Assembly: GCF_030547685.1 (NCBI RefSeq) | Contig: NZ_JAUOQM010000020.1 | Coordinates: 1-64,000, forward strand | DNA length: 64,000 nt | Direction: 5' to 3' | From: Gilvimarinus sp. 2_MG-2023 | GTDB lineage: Bacteria > Pseudomonadota > Gammaproteobacteria > Pseudomonadales > Cellvibrionaceae | In this document: positions 30,479 to 39,468 of the stretch, one piece after another | How positions within the stretch are numbered: position 1 is the first letter of the stretch | How the letters are laid out: each line of letters opens with the position of its first letter | Notes under the pieces: model-generated | Told to the model about the DNA's origin: nothing | Seen by the model: the letters and a program-made list of their open reading frames with translations, nothing else | Database searches by the model: none | Made by a program: the position numbers and the translations under genes

Positions 30479-31439
30479 GGTCGCTAGTCATACCTTTAAC
30501 GGTGTTAATGTCGAGGTCGGACAGATACGTCCGACCGCGATGAATATCATCTTGCAATTGTGCTTTTAAAGCGTCTAATGATGCAAACTTGTGCTCATCA
30601 CGCAGCTTAGCGTGAAAACGCACAACAATGGGATGGCCATAAATAGTGCGATCAAAATCAAACAAATGCACTTCTAACAATGGCTCAGGCACATCACTCA
30701 CTGTGGGCTTAACCCCCACATTCGCTACCCCAAACAATAGCTCGCCATCGACTCGAGCACTAATCACAAACACGCCAGACAGTGGCGAGCGATGGCGCAG
30801 TAGTCGAATATTTGCCGTGGGCACGCCGATTTCTCGGCCCAACTTGCGACCATGCGCGACCCTTCCGGCAATCGTATAAGGGCGCCCTAGGCAGGCCTCA
30901 GCCCGCTCAAAATCACCTTGAGCCAACAACTCCCGAATACGGGTACTGCTGATTCGTTCAGCCCCTATCATTAAGGTGCAGGTATCGGTTACCGAGAAGC
31001 CGTTTCTTTCCCCTGCCGTTTTGAGCAACGAGTAATCCCCGGCGCGGTCGCAACCAAAGCGAAAATCATCGCCCACCACCAGATGCTGGATAGCCAGCCC
31101 ATCCAATAATACCCGCTGGACAAACTGGCCGGCGGTCAGGCTGCGCAATTCATGATTAAAATGCAAACACAACACTCGGTCGACACCAGACTGCGCCAGG
31201 GCATCGAGCTTTTCCCGCAGGCGCATTAAACGCGCGGGCGCCTTATCGCGAGCAAAATACTCATGGGGCTGAGGTTCGAACAGAATAACCACCGAGGGCA
31301 AGTTGGCGGCGCGAGCGGCCTCAGCCAATTGACTCAATATAGCCTGATGCCCTAAATGCACACCATCAAAGGTGCCAATAGTTGCCACCGAACCTCGGTG
31401 AGTAGGTCGCAGATTGTGTAAGCCGCGTATTAATTGCAC
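30471..31439 (-). CDS. ribF: bifunctional riboflavin kinase / FAD synthetase
   Basis: RibF phosphorylates riboflavin to FMN and adenylylates it to FAD. The N-terminal nucleotidyltransferase domain has [14 protein letters not shown] and, further on, [15 protein letters not shown]. The C-terminal riboflavin kinase domain has [20 protein letters not shown] and [10 protein letters not shown]. The 322-residue length is normal. It overlaps ileS by 8 bases and follows murJ after about 105 bases. Confidence 0.96.
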   Translation of the reverse strand: MQLIRGLHNLRPTHRGSVATIGTFDGVHLGHQAILSQLAEAARAANLPSVVILFEPQPHEYFARDKAPARLMRLREKLDALAQSGVDRVLCLHFNHELRSLTAGQFVQRVLLDGLAIQHLVVGDDFRFGCDRAGDYSLLKTAGERNGFSVTDTCTLMIGAERISSTRIRELLAQGDFERAEACLGRPYTIAGRVAHGRKLGREIGVPTANIRLLRHRSPLSGVFVISARVDGELLFGVANVGVKPTVSDVPEPLLEVHLFDFDRTIYGHPIVVRFHAKLRDEHKFASLDALKAQLQDDIHRGRTYLSDLDINTVKGMTSDHE

Positions 31440-31544
31440 TCTGGGAGCCTCTCGCCCGTCTTCCAGTGGCTGTTAAAGCCGCCGATCCCGGCGCGAGAGT
31501 ATACAGCACAGGCAGTTTGTACGCGAGGCAACCCCGCGCACTCC

Positions 31545-33128
31545 TTAAAAAGAAGCTTGGCGCAAATCTTTCAGGCGCAAGCCGCCGGCCAGCAAAATAA
31601 AGGCGTAAATCAAAGCCCCAGCCCCACACAACAAGGCCAAACGCCAGATTCGCTCCAGCGCACTCCAGTCGCCCCAAACCGGCCACAGAGTAAGCCCCCA
31701 GTAAAGCAGCCCCGCCATAACCACATTGGCCAGCAGCACTCGCAACAAAAACTTCAACCAGCCCAAGTTTGGCTGGTAAATACCGCGCTTGAGCAGCCCC
31801 CTAAACAGCAAGCCTACGTTAATGTAGGCCGACAGGCTCGTCGCCAGCGCCAACCCGACAAAACCCAGCTGGTAATAATGGTGTAAGGGCACCACAAACA
31901 AGCCGTTCAGCACCATATTAGCCACCATTGCCACCACCCCAATTCGCACGGGGGTTTTCATATCTTGGCGGGCATAAAAGCCAGGCGCCAGCACTTTAAT
32001 CAGCATAAACGCCAACAAACCTAGAGCATAGGCGCGCAAGCTCATACTCGCCATGGCGGTATCGTGCTCAGACATAGCACCGTATTGAAATAATGTGGTT
32101 AAAATCGGCTCGGCCAAAATCACCAAGGCCACCACCGCCGGCACCGCGATTAACACCACCCAACGCATAGCCCAATCAAGAGTGCGAGAGAAAGCCTCTG
32201 GGTTGCTGGCACTGTATTGCCGAGCCAGATTGGGCAAAATAACCGTGGCGATCGCCACCGCAAAGACCCCCAGAGGCAGATCCGCCAAGCGCTCTGAATA
32301 ATACAACCACGACGGACTGCCATCGGGCAGCAGCGAAGCGATAATCGTATCCAACATCAAGTTTATTTGACTGACCGATACGCCAAATAGGGCGGGAACC
32401 ATGAGCGCCAGAATGCGCTTCACGCCCGGATCACGCCAGTCGAGCTTGGGGACGGGGGCGATATGCAGCGGCCGCAAAAAAGGCAGCTGAAACAAAAACT
32501 GCAACACTCCAGCGGCCAGCACGCCCCAAGCCAAACCCATAGCGGGGGTAGCAAATAATGGGGCGGCAAAGAGCGCGGCCACAATCAAGGTAATATTAAG
32601 TAAGACGGGGGTAAAAGCCGGTATTGCGAAGCGATCGTAACTATTGAGTATGGCGCCGACCAACCCACTAAGAGAGATCAACATTAAATAAGGGAAGGTG
32701 ATGCGGATCATATCAGTGGCTAAGGCAAATTTCTCTGGACTGTCGAGCCGAAACCCAGGAGCAAATACCGTTGCCACCAGCGGGGCACCAGCTACCGCCA
32801 AAGCGGTAACGACTAAAAGCACCAGTCCCAGAGCACCGGCAACCCGATCCACCAGAGCCTGCACTGCCGCATGGGGGCCATTTTGCCGATATTCCGACAA
32901 TACCGGCACAAACGCCTGCGCAAATGCGCCCTCGGCAAATAGCCGGCGCATAAAATTCGGAATCTTAAAAGCGACAATAAACACATCCGCCCCACCCCCA
33001 GCACCAATGGTATGGGCAAAGACCACATCGCGCAGCAACCCAAGCACGCGCGAGAGCATGGTCATCACACCCACTTTGGAGCTGGACTTAAGCAAGCCGG
33101 GCTTAGGTTTTACGGCAGTTGTCGACAC
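31545..33128 (-). CDS. murJ: lipid II flippase MurJ
   Basis: This polytopic MOP-superfamily protein (527 residues, about 14 transmembrane helices) flips lipid II for peptidoglycan synthesis. Family motifs seen include SSKVGVMTMLSRVLGLLRD near the N-terminus, FKIPNFMRRLFAEGAFAQAF and LADLPLGVFAVAIATVILP. It is the first gene of the leftward murJ-ribF-ileS-lspA-fkpB-ispH run. In most gammaproteobacteria rpsT lies divergently next to murJ. Here yebG takes that position instead. Confidence 0.96.
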   Translation of the reverse strand: MSTTAVKPKPGLLKSSSKVGVMTMLSRVLGLLRDVVFAHTIGAGGGADVFIVAFKIPNFMRRLFAEGAFAQAFVPVLSEYRQNGPHAAVQALVDRVAGALGLVLLVVTALAVAGAPLVATVFAPGFRLDSPEKFALATDMIRITFPYLMLISLSGLVGAILNSYDRFAIPAFTPVLLNITLIVAALFAAPLFATPAMGLAWGVLAAGVLQFLFQLPFLRPLHIAPVPKLDWRDPGVKRILALMVPALFGVSVSQINLMLDTIIASLLPDGSPSWLYYSERLADLPLGVFAVAIATVILPNLARQYSASNPEAFSRTLDWAMRWVVLIAVPAVVALVILAEPILTTLFQYGAMSEHDTAMASMSLRAYALGLLAFMLIKVLAPGFYARQDMKTPVRIGVVAMVANMVLNGLFVVPLHHYYQLGFVGLALATSLSAYINVGLLFRGLLKRGIYQPNLGWLKFLLRVLLANVVMAGLLYWGLTLWPVWGDWSALERIWRLALLCGAGALIYAFILLAGGLRLKDLRQASF

Positions 33129-33221
33129 ATTTCATCCTGAGCTGTAGTTAATAGCGACATTATCCATACCCTGCCACCTCTTGAACAGCACCTAAATCGC
33201 CCCGAACCACACAACCCTCAG

Positions 33222-33250
33222 TTGACAATATCGCCACAACCCGATACTGT
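33222..33250 (+). promoter_or_regulatory. sigma-70 promoter of yebG
   Basis: A consensus -35 box TTGACA (33222-33227) is followed by 17 bases and then TACTGT (33245-33250) as a weak -10. The -10 lies inside the LexA box, so repressor binding would block it. Confidence 0.7.
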
Positions 33251-33264
33251 ACATCCAAACAGTA
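33245..33264 (+). promoter_or_regulatory. LexA box (SOS operator) of yebG
   Basis: TACTGT - 8 bases - ACAGTA is a perfect CTGT/ACAG palindrome of the E. coli-type SOS operator. It overlaps the predicted -10 and lies about 20 bases upstream of the yebG start. YebG is a known LexA target in enterobacteria, which supports the call. Confidence 0.88.
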
Positions 33265-33282
33265 TCGCAATGGAGGTAAACC

Positions 33283-33561
33283 ATGGCTGTAATTGCCGTA
33301 TGGAAATGTGACCGGGATGGAAAGATGTTTGACGATAAAAAAGCCGCCGAAGCTCACGATAAAATGCTCGAACTGGCCGCTAATATTACCGATTTGATTG
33401 AAAACTCTGTTCAAGGCATTAGTGAAGAGCACAGCGAGGCAATTGGTTTACTGCTGGCGGGCAAAAGTGAGGTATTGGCCAAGGCCTGTAAGGGCAAGCC
33501 AGAGTTACTGCTGGACGAAACCACCGACGACAGTGTAACCCCTATAGTCGCCAACCAGTGA
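33283..33561 (+). CDS. yebG: SOS-inducible YebG family protein
   Basis: This small 92-residue protein of the YebG family starts MAVIAVWKCDRDGKMFDDKK and continues AAEAHDKMLELAANITDLIE, matching the family throughout. The ribosome site GGAGG lies six bases before the ATG. The biochemical function of YebG is not established. In E. coli it is part of the LexA regulon and affects DNA damage tolerance. It is transcribed alone, with a LexA box upstream and two hairpin terminators downstream. Confidence 0.93.
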   Translation: MAVIAVWKCDRDGKMFDDKKAAEAHDKMLELAANITDLIENSVQGISEEHSEAIGLLLAGKSEVLAKACKGKPELLLDETTDDSVTPIVANQ

Positions 33562-33643
33562 CTCTTCGAACAAGCCGACACGATGACTCCGGCTTGAGCT
33601 AAGCGCCGGGCGGCCCCACCACGCCGCCAATCCACACGGCGCC

Positions 33644-33686
33644 TGCACTGGCGCATCGCTTCCACTACGTGCCAGCGCAGTTTTTT
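33644..33686 (+). terminator. rho-independent terminator after yebG (first)
   Basis: TGC-A-CTGGC pairs with GCCAG-C-GCA across a loop of about 20 bases, followed by TTTTTT at 33681-33686. Confidence 0.6.
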
Positions 33687-33687
33687 A

Positions 33688-33722
33688 CCGCCGCACTCCC
33701 CTCAACGGTGTGGCGGCTTTTT
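33688..33722 (+). terminator. rho-independent terminator after yebG (second)
   Basis: CCGCCGCAC pairs with GTGTGGCGG (9 bp with one G-T) around an 11-base loop, then CTTTTT. It is directly in tandem with the preceding hairpin in the 323-base gap before the next gene. The remainder of the gap shows no further recognisable feature apart from AGGAG five bases before the ATG at 33885. Confidence 0.75.
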
Positions 33723-33884
33723 ACGTTGATACACCAGCTTATCTTTTCACGCAAGAACTGACCGACCATTTCCAACAGAGATTTTTGGTCGAACAACCCG
33801 TCATCGAAAAGTCTCGCAAGTCGTGTAGAATTAACCTGTCCCAGCCTCAAACTGAGTGAGCCACACCACAGACAGGAGATATGA

Positions 33885-34595
33885 GTGAGCACGTACGACT
33901 GGATAAACCTTTGCGCAGCCCTATGGCTGTTTGTTGCCTGGACAGGTTACGCTCGCTTTGCCCGCAAGAGAGCCCGTACCGATCACTGCTTAGCCTCGAC
34001 CCTGCATGTCTATCGCAAAAGCTGGATGATTGAAATGCTGGGCAGGCAAAACCGAATTGCCGATACTGCATTGGTGGCAAGTCTTGAGAGGAATGTATCC
34101 TTTCTCGCCTCAACCTCTATTCTGATTATCGCCGGTCTGGTCACTATTATGGCGTCCATAGATAAAGTGTATATCACCCTGAGCGCCCTACCCTTTGCCA
34201 ATGACAGCATGACCCCACGGCAGCTGCAGCTAAAAGTAATTTTGCTGCTTATGATTTACGTGTACGCATTTTTTACCCTGACCTGGGCCATGCGCCAGTA
34301 CGGCTTTTGCGCCATTTTGTTTGGCGCTGCTCCCGCTCACGACGCCGACATTTCGACAGAGGAGAAGCGGCGCTACGCGATCAGCACCGCCAAAATTATT
34401 GACCAAGCGGGTCATAGTTATAACTATGGGTTGCGCGCCTATTACTTTTCTCTGGCGGTACTGCCTTGGTTTTTTAACACCTGGCTATTTATCGCCGCAG
34501 TAGCGACGGTGGTAGGCGTGCTTTATCGGCGAGAATTTCAATCCACCACATTAAGAACACTGGCATATGATCTTAAACTACCACCGAAAGCCTAA
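33885..34595 (+). CDS. DUF599 family membrane protein
   Basis: This 236-residue integral membrane protein has about four transmembrane helices (near residues 8-24, 80-102, 120-140, 198-222). The pattern resembles DUF599: WTGYARFARKRARTDHC, EMLGRQNRIADTALVAS, LERNVSFLASTSILIIAGL. The function of the family is not known. It stands alone on the plus strand and converges on a minus-strand hypothetical gene. AGGAG precedes the ATG. Confidence 0.85.
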   Translation: MSTYDWINLCAALWLFVAWTGYARFARKRARTDHCLASTLHVYRKSWMIEMLGRQNRIADTALVASLERNVSFLASTSILIIAGLVTIMASIDKVYITLSALPFANDSMTPRQLQLKVILLLMIYVYAFFTLTWAMRQYGFCAILFGAAPAHDADISTEEKRRYAISTAKIIDQAGHSYNYGLRAYYFSLAVLPWFFNTWLFIAAVATVVGVLYRREFQSTTLRTLAYDLKLPPKA

Positions 34596-34613
34596 AGGCT
34601 GATTAACTCCCGC

Positions 34614-35126
34614 TTAAAGCAAAGCATAGCGGCGAATCAGCTCAACCAGACGTTCTATTCGTTCATTAGACAATTGCCGATAATCCAAATAAGGCGTAAC
34701 CAATACACGCTGCTGCGCCGCCACCGCAAAGTGCGCATCGAGCCACTGCAAGCCCGCGATATTAAGCGCTGAGGCGTAGCCTTTCCCCGCGACCAAATAC
34801 AGCGGGGGCCGCTCGTTTGATTTAGGGAATTCTAGCTGGGGCGGCGTAAACAGCAACGCCAGGCGCGAGCCCGACTGCAGTAAACGCCGATCACGAAACT
34901 CTTGCCATGTTGGCGGCCAACCCGGCTCCACACCGAGGGCATAAACCACTTTGGCATAAACATTAAACAACTTGCGCCAGTGGTTACTGGTGTTCGCCAC
35001 GATATGCTGTAACTCACCGGGCAGCAGTGGTGCGAGGTTCTCCCGCACAGGGTAATCATCCAGCGGCGGCCGGTTGGCGACACAAAACGCCAACCGGTAC
35101 CCGGTATCACCTATGCCTGCTACCAA
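34614..35126 (-). CDS. conserved hypothetical protein (possibly DUF6942)
   Basis: This soluble 170-residue protein has no recognised catalytic motif. Conserved-looking segments are AFCVANRPPLDDYPV, HWRKLFNVYAKVVYALG and GSRLALLFTPPQ. From memory it resembles the family called DUF6942, which I could not check. Its start overlaps the end of the SDR gene at 35120 by 7 bases, so the two are probably co-transcribed. The role is unknown. Confidence 0.7.
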   Translation of the reverse strand: MVAGIGDTGYRLAFCVANRPPLDDYPVRENLAPLLPGELQHIVANTSNHWRKLFNVYAKVVYALGVEPGWPPTWQEFRDRRLLQSGSRLALLFTPPQLEFPKSNERPPLYLVAGKGYASALNIAGLQWLDAHFAVAAQQRVLVTPYLDYRQLSNERIERLVELIRRYALL

Positions 35127-35779
35127 GGCAAAACCTCACCACTGGAGTGCCAAAAAGTGCCGGTATTATCCAAAGTTAAACCATTAATGCGCTCCATTAA
35201 ACGCTCGGCGGCCTGATCGGGGGTAATATCACCAACCCCACCGATCATTTCGGTACCCACTAACCCCGGATGCAAAATCGCCACCGCCACACCGCGACTT
35301 TTTAAATCTTGTGCCAGCGACATACCAGCGGCATTGAGTGCTGCCTTTGACATCCGGTAACCGTAGCGACCGCCGCTGGTGTTATCGGTAATAGAGCCCA
35401 TACGACTGGTAATCAACGCAACTTTTGCACCCGAGCTCAACTGCCCCGCCAACGCATCAGTAACACGCAGCGGCGCCAGTGCGTTGATTTCAAACTGATC
35501 GCGAATAGTGGCCACATTAAGATCACCCAAGCTTTCATTGCGTAAAATGCCGGCATTATTGATCAATAAATCGATGCTCACTCCAGACAGCGAATCCACC
35601 AACACCTTCAGCCCCTGGTCGGTACCGACATCAACTCCGTCGAGCACTTCAGCTCCTGAGTGTTGCAACTCAGCTGAGGGGGTACGACAAGCGGCGTACA
35701 CCGTGGCGCCTTGTGCCAAATAATGTTTAACGAACGATAAACCAATACCACGATTGGCTCCGGTAATAACAACATTCAT
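35120..35779 (-). CDS. short-chain dehydrogenase/reductase
   Basis: This classical SDR is 219 residues long. The cofactor motif is ITGANRGIGLSFV at residues 4-16, NNAG appears as LINNAGI, and the catalytic tetrad has Ser in TSRMGS and Tyr/Lys in GRYGYRMSKAALN. It is close to the C-factor/CsgA-like group of small SDRs. The substrate cannot be told. It overlaps the hypothetical gene downstream and is divergent from another NAD(P)-binding protein gene. Confidence 0.88.
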   Translation of the reverse strand: MNVVITGANRGIGLSFVKHYLAQGATVYAACRTPSAELQHSGAEVLDGVDVGTDQGLKVLVDSLSGVSIDLLINNAGILRNESLGDLNVATIRDQFEINALAPLRVTDALAGQLSSGAKVALITSRMGSITDNTSGGRYGYRMSKAALNAAGMSLAQDLKSRGVAVAILHPGLVGTEMIGGVGDITPDQAAERLMERINGLTLDNTGTFWHSSGEVLPW

Positions 35780-35862
35780 ACTTCGAACTCCTCTAACGCT
35801 TAGCGCATTGAATGGCGGTTAGGTTACCATAGCAAGGTTTCATTTAAATACCGGAGGGCAGC

Positions 35863-36504
35863 ATGAGCACACTGATTATTGGCGCGGGCGGTCAAATAGG
35901 CCGCCTGCTGACTCGCGATCTCTGCCAGGCGGGTGACGAGGTGCGCGCAATGGTGCGCACCCCCAACCCGGAATTGCAAACCCTCGGGGCCGAGGTTTGC
36001 ATTAGTGACCTGGAACAGGATTTCTCCCACCTTTTTAATGGCTGTCAAAAGGTGGTTTTTAGCGCAGGATCCGGCGCTAAAACTGGCGCGGACAAAACTA
36101 TTTTAGTCGACCTGTGGGGCGCAATAAAAGCTATCGATTACGCGGCTCAAGCGGGCGTAAAGCATTTTGTTATGATCAGCTCGCGCGGAGCAGAAAACCC
36201 AGACAAAGGACCTGCGGCAATTAAACATTACGCAGTGTGTAAAAAGTTGGCCGATGACCATTTAATACGAAGCCAACTACCTTTTACCATTTTGCGCCCC
36301 GGGCGACTGCTGAACGAACCTGCCCGCGGCACTATCAGCACCACCTTGCCTACCGACCCGGAGCAGCAAGTGATTACCCGCGCCGATGTGGCCGCGGTGG
36401 CCGCCTTTTGCCTGCAAAACACCAGCGCCCAAAATGCTATTTACCCGCTGGTTAATGGTGAGCAAACGCTAAGTGATGCGTTTTTATCCGAGCCTGACAA
36501 TTAA
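35863..36504 (+). CDS. atypical SDR, NAD(P)-binding (YwnB/NmrA-like)
   Basis: This 213-residue protein has the GxxGxxG Rossmann motif (IIGAGGQIGRLLTRDL) and the atypical SDR pattern HFVMISSRGAENPDKGP, followed by YAVCKKLADDHL with Tyr-x3-Lys. TILRPGRLLNEP is typical of NAD(P)H-binding NmrA/YwnB-like proteins, often annotated as sugar epimerase or NAD(P)H-binding. It ends overlapping the cardiolipin synthase gene on the other strand by 4 bases. The substrate is unknown. Confidence 0.85.
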   Translation: MSTLIIGAGGQIGRLLTRDLCQAGDEVRAMVRTPNPELQTLGAEVCISDLEQDFSHLFNGCQKVVFSAGSGAKTGADKTILVDLWGAIKAIDYAAQAGVKHFVMISSRGAENPDKGPAAIKHYAVCKKLADDHLIRSQLPFTILRPGRLLNEPARGTISTTLPTDPEQQVITRADVAAVAAFCLQNTSAQNAIYPLVNGEQTLSDAFLSEPDN

Positions 36505-37979
36505 ATTAACGGGCTTACCAAGTGAACGATATTTTCAATAAACCGGGACAGTGCGCTGCGCTGTCGCCACTGCTCAATGTGCACCTCGCTAGAGTCCTGC
36601 CGGTAGGCCGCCAATACCTTCGCCAATTGCTGCACCGTTGGAGCATCGTAAATAATCATAGTCATTTCGAAGTTCAACCACAGCGAACGTAAATCCAAAT
36701 TAACCGTACCAAAAAATGCAAGACTGTCATCAACCACGACCGCCTTTGTGTGCAACAAACCCTTGCCATAGGTAGCAATGGCTACGCCCGCCTCCAGCAG
36801 CGAAGAGAAGTAAGAGTGGCTGGCGTGTCGCACTAAAAATGAATCGACCTTTTCGGGCACAATCACACTCACCCGCACTCCACGCCGAGCGGCAATCTTT
36901 AGCGCATGCTCCAGTGCCTCGCCGGGCACAAAATACGGCGTCACAATATCGACCGACACCTTGGCTCCGTAAATCGCCTGCAGCAAGGCATTTAAAATAC
37001 TTTCTTTTGCCACATCGGGGCCGGACGGTGCCACCTGTAACAGGGCCGAGCCCGCAGCGGCCGGAGCCGACGGCAAGGCGTCGGGCAAGGTGGTGCCACA
37101 CTCCACTTGCCAGTACCACCGGAAAACAGCATCAAATTGCACCACCGCGGGCCCTTCAACCCGGGCCATCACATCAATCCATTGGCCGACTCCGGCATCC
37201 GCCTTAAAAAACTCAGGGTCCACTAAATTAAAACTTCCCATGTAGGCCACGCGCTGATCGACAATGACCGATTTGCGATGATTACGCAGGTCATAACGCG
37301 CCAATTGCCAGGGAATAACACCAATAGGACAGGCCTTCTCAATACTTACCCCTATACGGGTAAGACGGCGGTAGGGCTTAGAGCCAAAAAAAGCCGAACT
37401 GCCAACGGCATCCAGCATAATGCGAACCACAACATTGCGCTCTACCGCGCGCTCAAGGGCATCAACTACCTTGTTAGTCGCCCCACCGGGCTGCCAAATA
37501 TAAAATTCGATATGACAGTATGATTGCGCCTGGTTAATATCTTGTACTAACGCATCGATAATGGCGGGCGCGGTCTCAATAAATTGCACCCTGTTACCGC
37601 CTACAGGGTCGATGCCCGACACAAAAGCCTCTAATCGGGCCAGCGGCTCGGCCGCACTGTGGTAGCGGCGCCAATCAATCGGCGGCAAACTAAGTGGCAC
37701 AGAGTCCAAGTACACAAAGCGCAATCGCGCCTCGCGCTGGGCGCGCTTTACCCCCAAAAACCGCTCGCCAAACAATAGGTAGAGCGCGCCGCCTAAATAG
37801 GGAAAGACAATGAGCACTAATATCCATGCCAAGGTTACGCCCACCGGCAAACGGCGCATAATCACGCGCACCGCCATACCAATAACCAGTAAAAAATAAC
37901 CCCAAATAAAAAGCTGCTGAATAAAAGCGACTAAACCGTTCACCACACCTCCAACACGCCCCTCACCAACGATTAACAA
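36501..37979 (-). CDS. cls: cardiolipin synthase-type phospholipase D protein
   Basis: This 492-residue membrane protein has two N-terminal transmembrane helices and a PLDc_N-type segment. Two HKD motifs follow: HRKSVIVDQRVAYMGSFN near residue 232 and HTKAVVVDDSLAFFGTVN near residue 412. The architecture is that of bacterial cardiolipin synthase, which joins two phosphatidylglycerols. Bacteria often hold several paralogues, so clsA versus clsB/C is left open. It may act on the same lipid pool as PssA, but is not linked to it here. Confidence 0.92.
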   Translation of the reverse strand: MLIVGEGRVGGVVNGLVAFIQQLFIWGYFLLVIGMAVRVIMRRLPVGVTLAWILVLIVFPYLGGALYLLFGERFLGVKRAQREARLRFVYLDSVPLSLPPIDWRRYHSAAEPLARLEAFVSGIDPVGGNRVQFIETAPAIIDALVQDINQAQSYCHIEFYIWQPGGATNKVVDALERAVERNVVVRIMLDAVGSSAFFGSKPYRRLTRIGVSIEKACPIGVIPWQLARYDLRNHRKSVIVDQRVAYMGSFNLVDPEFFKADAGVGQWIDVMARVEGPAVVQFDAVFRWYWQVECGTTLPDALPSAPAAAGSALLQVAPSGPDVAKESILNALLQAIYGAKVSVDIVTPYFVPGEALEHALKIAARRGVRVSVIVPEKVDSFLVRHASHSYFSSLLEAGVAIATYGKGLLHTKAVVVDDSLAFFGTVNLDLRSLWLNFEMTMIIYDAPTVQQLAKVLAAYRQDSSEVHIEQWRQRSALSRFIENIVHLVSPLI

Positions 37980-38010
37980 CCGTCAGCATATCAGAGACAC
38001 GAGCCAGTGT

Positions 38011-38382
38011 TTAAAATGCCTTCGGAGCAAACCCGGTAACGACTTTAACACCCATTTTCTTACCGACAGCGGTTAAAGGGTGTACAACCACTAAACCTTT
38101 AACCGATTTTTTTAACTTGCCCATATCAGCCTGCTCTTGCTTGGTAAGGGGGCGATTAAAAGGCATATTTTTGATATCGAGAGCGGTTTGATCGGCCTGG
38201 CGAGTTTTAATTTCATTATTGGCAGCCAGCTCACTTTCGAGTTTGCGTATATCGTTTTGCAATTGCTTGGCCATTATCTCGTCACCTCGCGCTTTCGCTG
38301 CAGCGAGCTTACGGCGAGACTTATCGAGTGTATTATTGAGGTTCTGGATGGACTGCTGAAGTTTCAAAATGGACACCTGCAC
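38011..38382 (-). CDS. yibL: YibL family ribosome-associated protein
   Basis: This 123-residue protein has an N-terminal coiled coil (about residues 1-55, LQQSIQNLNNTLDKSRRKL). A very conserved C-terminal block follows: MPFNRPLTKQEQADMGKLKK, then SVKGLVVVHPLTAVGK and TGFAPKAF. These match E. coli YibL, a protein of unknown function seen with ribosomes. It stands alone between cls and the divergent esterase gene. Confidence 0.88.
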   Translation of the reverse strand: MQVSILKLQQSIQNLNNTLDKSRRKLAAAKARGDEIMAKQLQNDIRKLESELAANNEIKTRQADQTALDIKNMPFNRPLTKQEQADMGKLKKSVKGLVVVHPLTAVGKKMGVKVVTGFAPKAF

Positions 38383-38515
38383 AAATTGTGATTATAGCAT
38401 GTCTGGCATATCCGGCCGAGGTGGGTGCATTATCTTTGCCCCCGGCCTGTCATCCACGGAACCCGACTCTACGTATCAGTATCGGTAAACTCATTGATCA
38501 ACCAAGGCCGCCACT

Positions 38516-39400
38516 GTGAAACGTATTTCACCCTTCACCACTGTATTTAGTCTACTTGCCGGAGCATTAAGCCTTAGCGCGTGTACAGGCACATCGATAC
38601 TCAATGCCTTAAATCGAGCCGACCAATACCGAACTTACACTGATTTAAGCTATGGTCCAGAGTCGCGCCATACACTGGACATCTACCAACCACTCAACAC
38701 TCAGCGCAGTGGCTGCATCGTGCTCTTTGTGTATGGCGGAGGATGGACGTCGGGAAGCAAAGAACAGTATGGTTTTGTCGGAGCCCAACTCGCAAAACGT
38801 GGCCATACCGTTATTATTCCGGATTACCGCCTTTTTCCTGAGGTCACTCATCCCGATTTTATCCACGATATTGCCCTAGCTACCGCTAGCGACATAGTTG
38901 CTCAACACAGGCAAGATCGCCCGTTGGTTATCATGGGTCACTCGGCCGGAGCCATGATAGCGGGGTTAATTAGCTATGATAACCGCTACCTAAAAGCTCA
39001 GGGCCTAGACACAACCATCATTAATGGTTATATCAGCCTCGCCGGGCCCCACGATTATTTTCTACCGAGCGAGAAGCCACACTGGCGCGATATATTCGGT
39101 GACACGCCCAAACAACAGCGCACGGCACTTACCGCTGAACATATAACCTCTGACAGCCCAAGCACACTGATACTTCATGGGGAAGATGATTACACTGTCG
39201 TCCCCAAATCGGCCAGTTCATTGGAGCGTAAACTTACCGCTGCAAACGTTGAAGTCTCCAAGAAACTATATCAAGGCGTCGGCCATGTACGAATTGTGGC
39301 AGCCATGGGCTGGCCCCTGCACTTTCTAGCGCCAACGCTAAACGATGTTGAACACAAACTAAATCAACACTGCGCAGAACGCGCCAACCAAAGCACCTAG
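38516..39400 (+). CDS. alpha/beta-hydrolase fold esterase, predicted lipoprotein
   Basis: This 294-residue protein begins with a GTG codon. The lipoprotein signal is MKRISPFTTVFSLLAGALSL followed by SAC (Cys at 23). The hydrolase fold has the oxyanion motif YGGGWTSG in place of HGGG, the nucleophile elbow GHSAGA, an Asp in HGEDDYTVVP and a His in GVGHVRI. The pattern fits the carboxylesterase/BD-FAE (feruloyl or acylpeptide hydrolase-like) group. The substrate is not known. In a polysaccharide degrader it could be an acetyl or feruloyl esterase, but nothing adjacent supports this. Confidence 0.85.
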   Translation: MKRISPFTTVFSLLAGALSLSACTGTSILNALNRADQYRTYTDLSYGPESRHTLDIYQPLNTQRSGCIVLFVYGGGWTSGSKEQYGFVGAQLAKRGHTVIIPDYRLFPEVTHPDFIHDIALATASDIVAQHRQDRPLVIMGHSAGAMIAGLISYDNRYLKAQGLDTTIINGYISLAGPHDYFLPSEKPHWRDIFGDTPKQQRTALTAEHITSDSPSTLILHGEDDYTVVPKSASSLERKLTAANVEVSKKLYQGVGHVRIVAAMGWPLHFLAPTLNDVEHKLNQHCAERANQST

Positions 39401-39468
39401 CCGACAACGGGAGACTTACCTATCATGAGATGCTTACCTATATCACGAGAGGACAAAACCTCAGCGCA

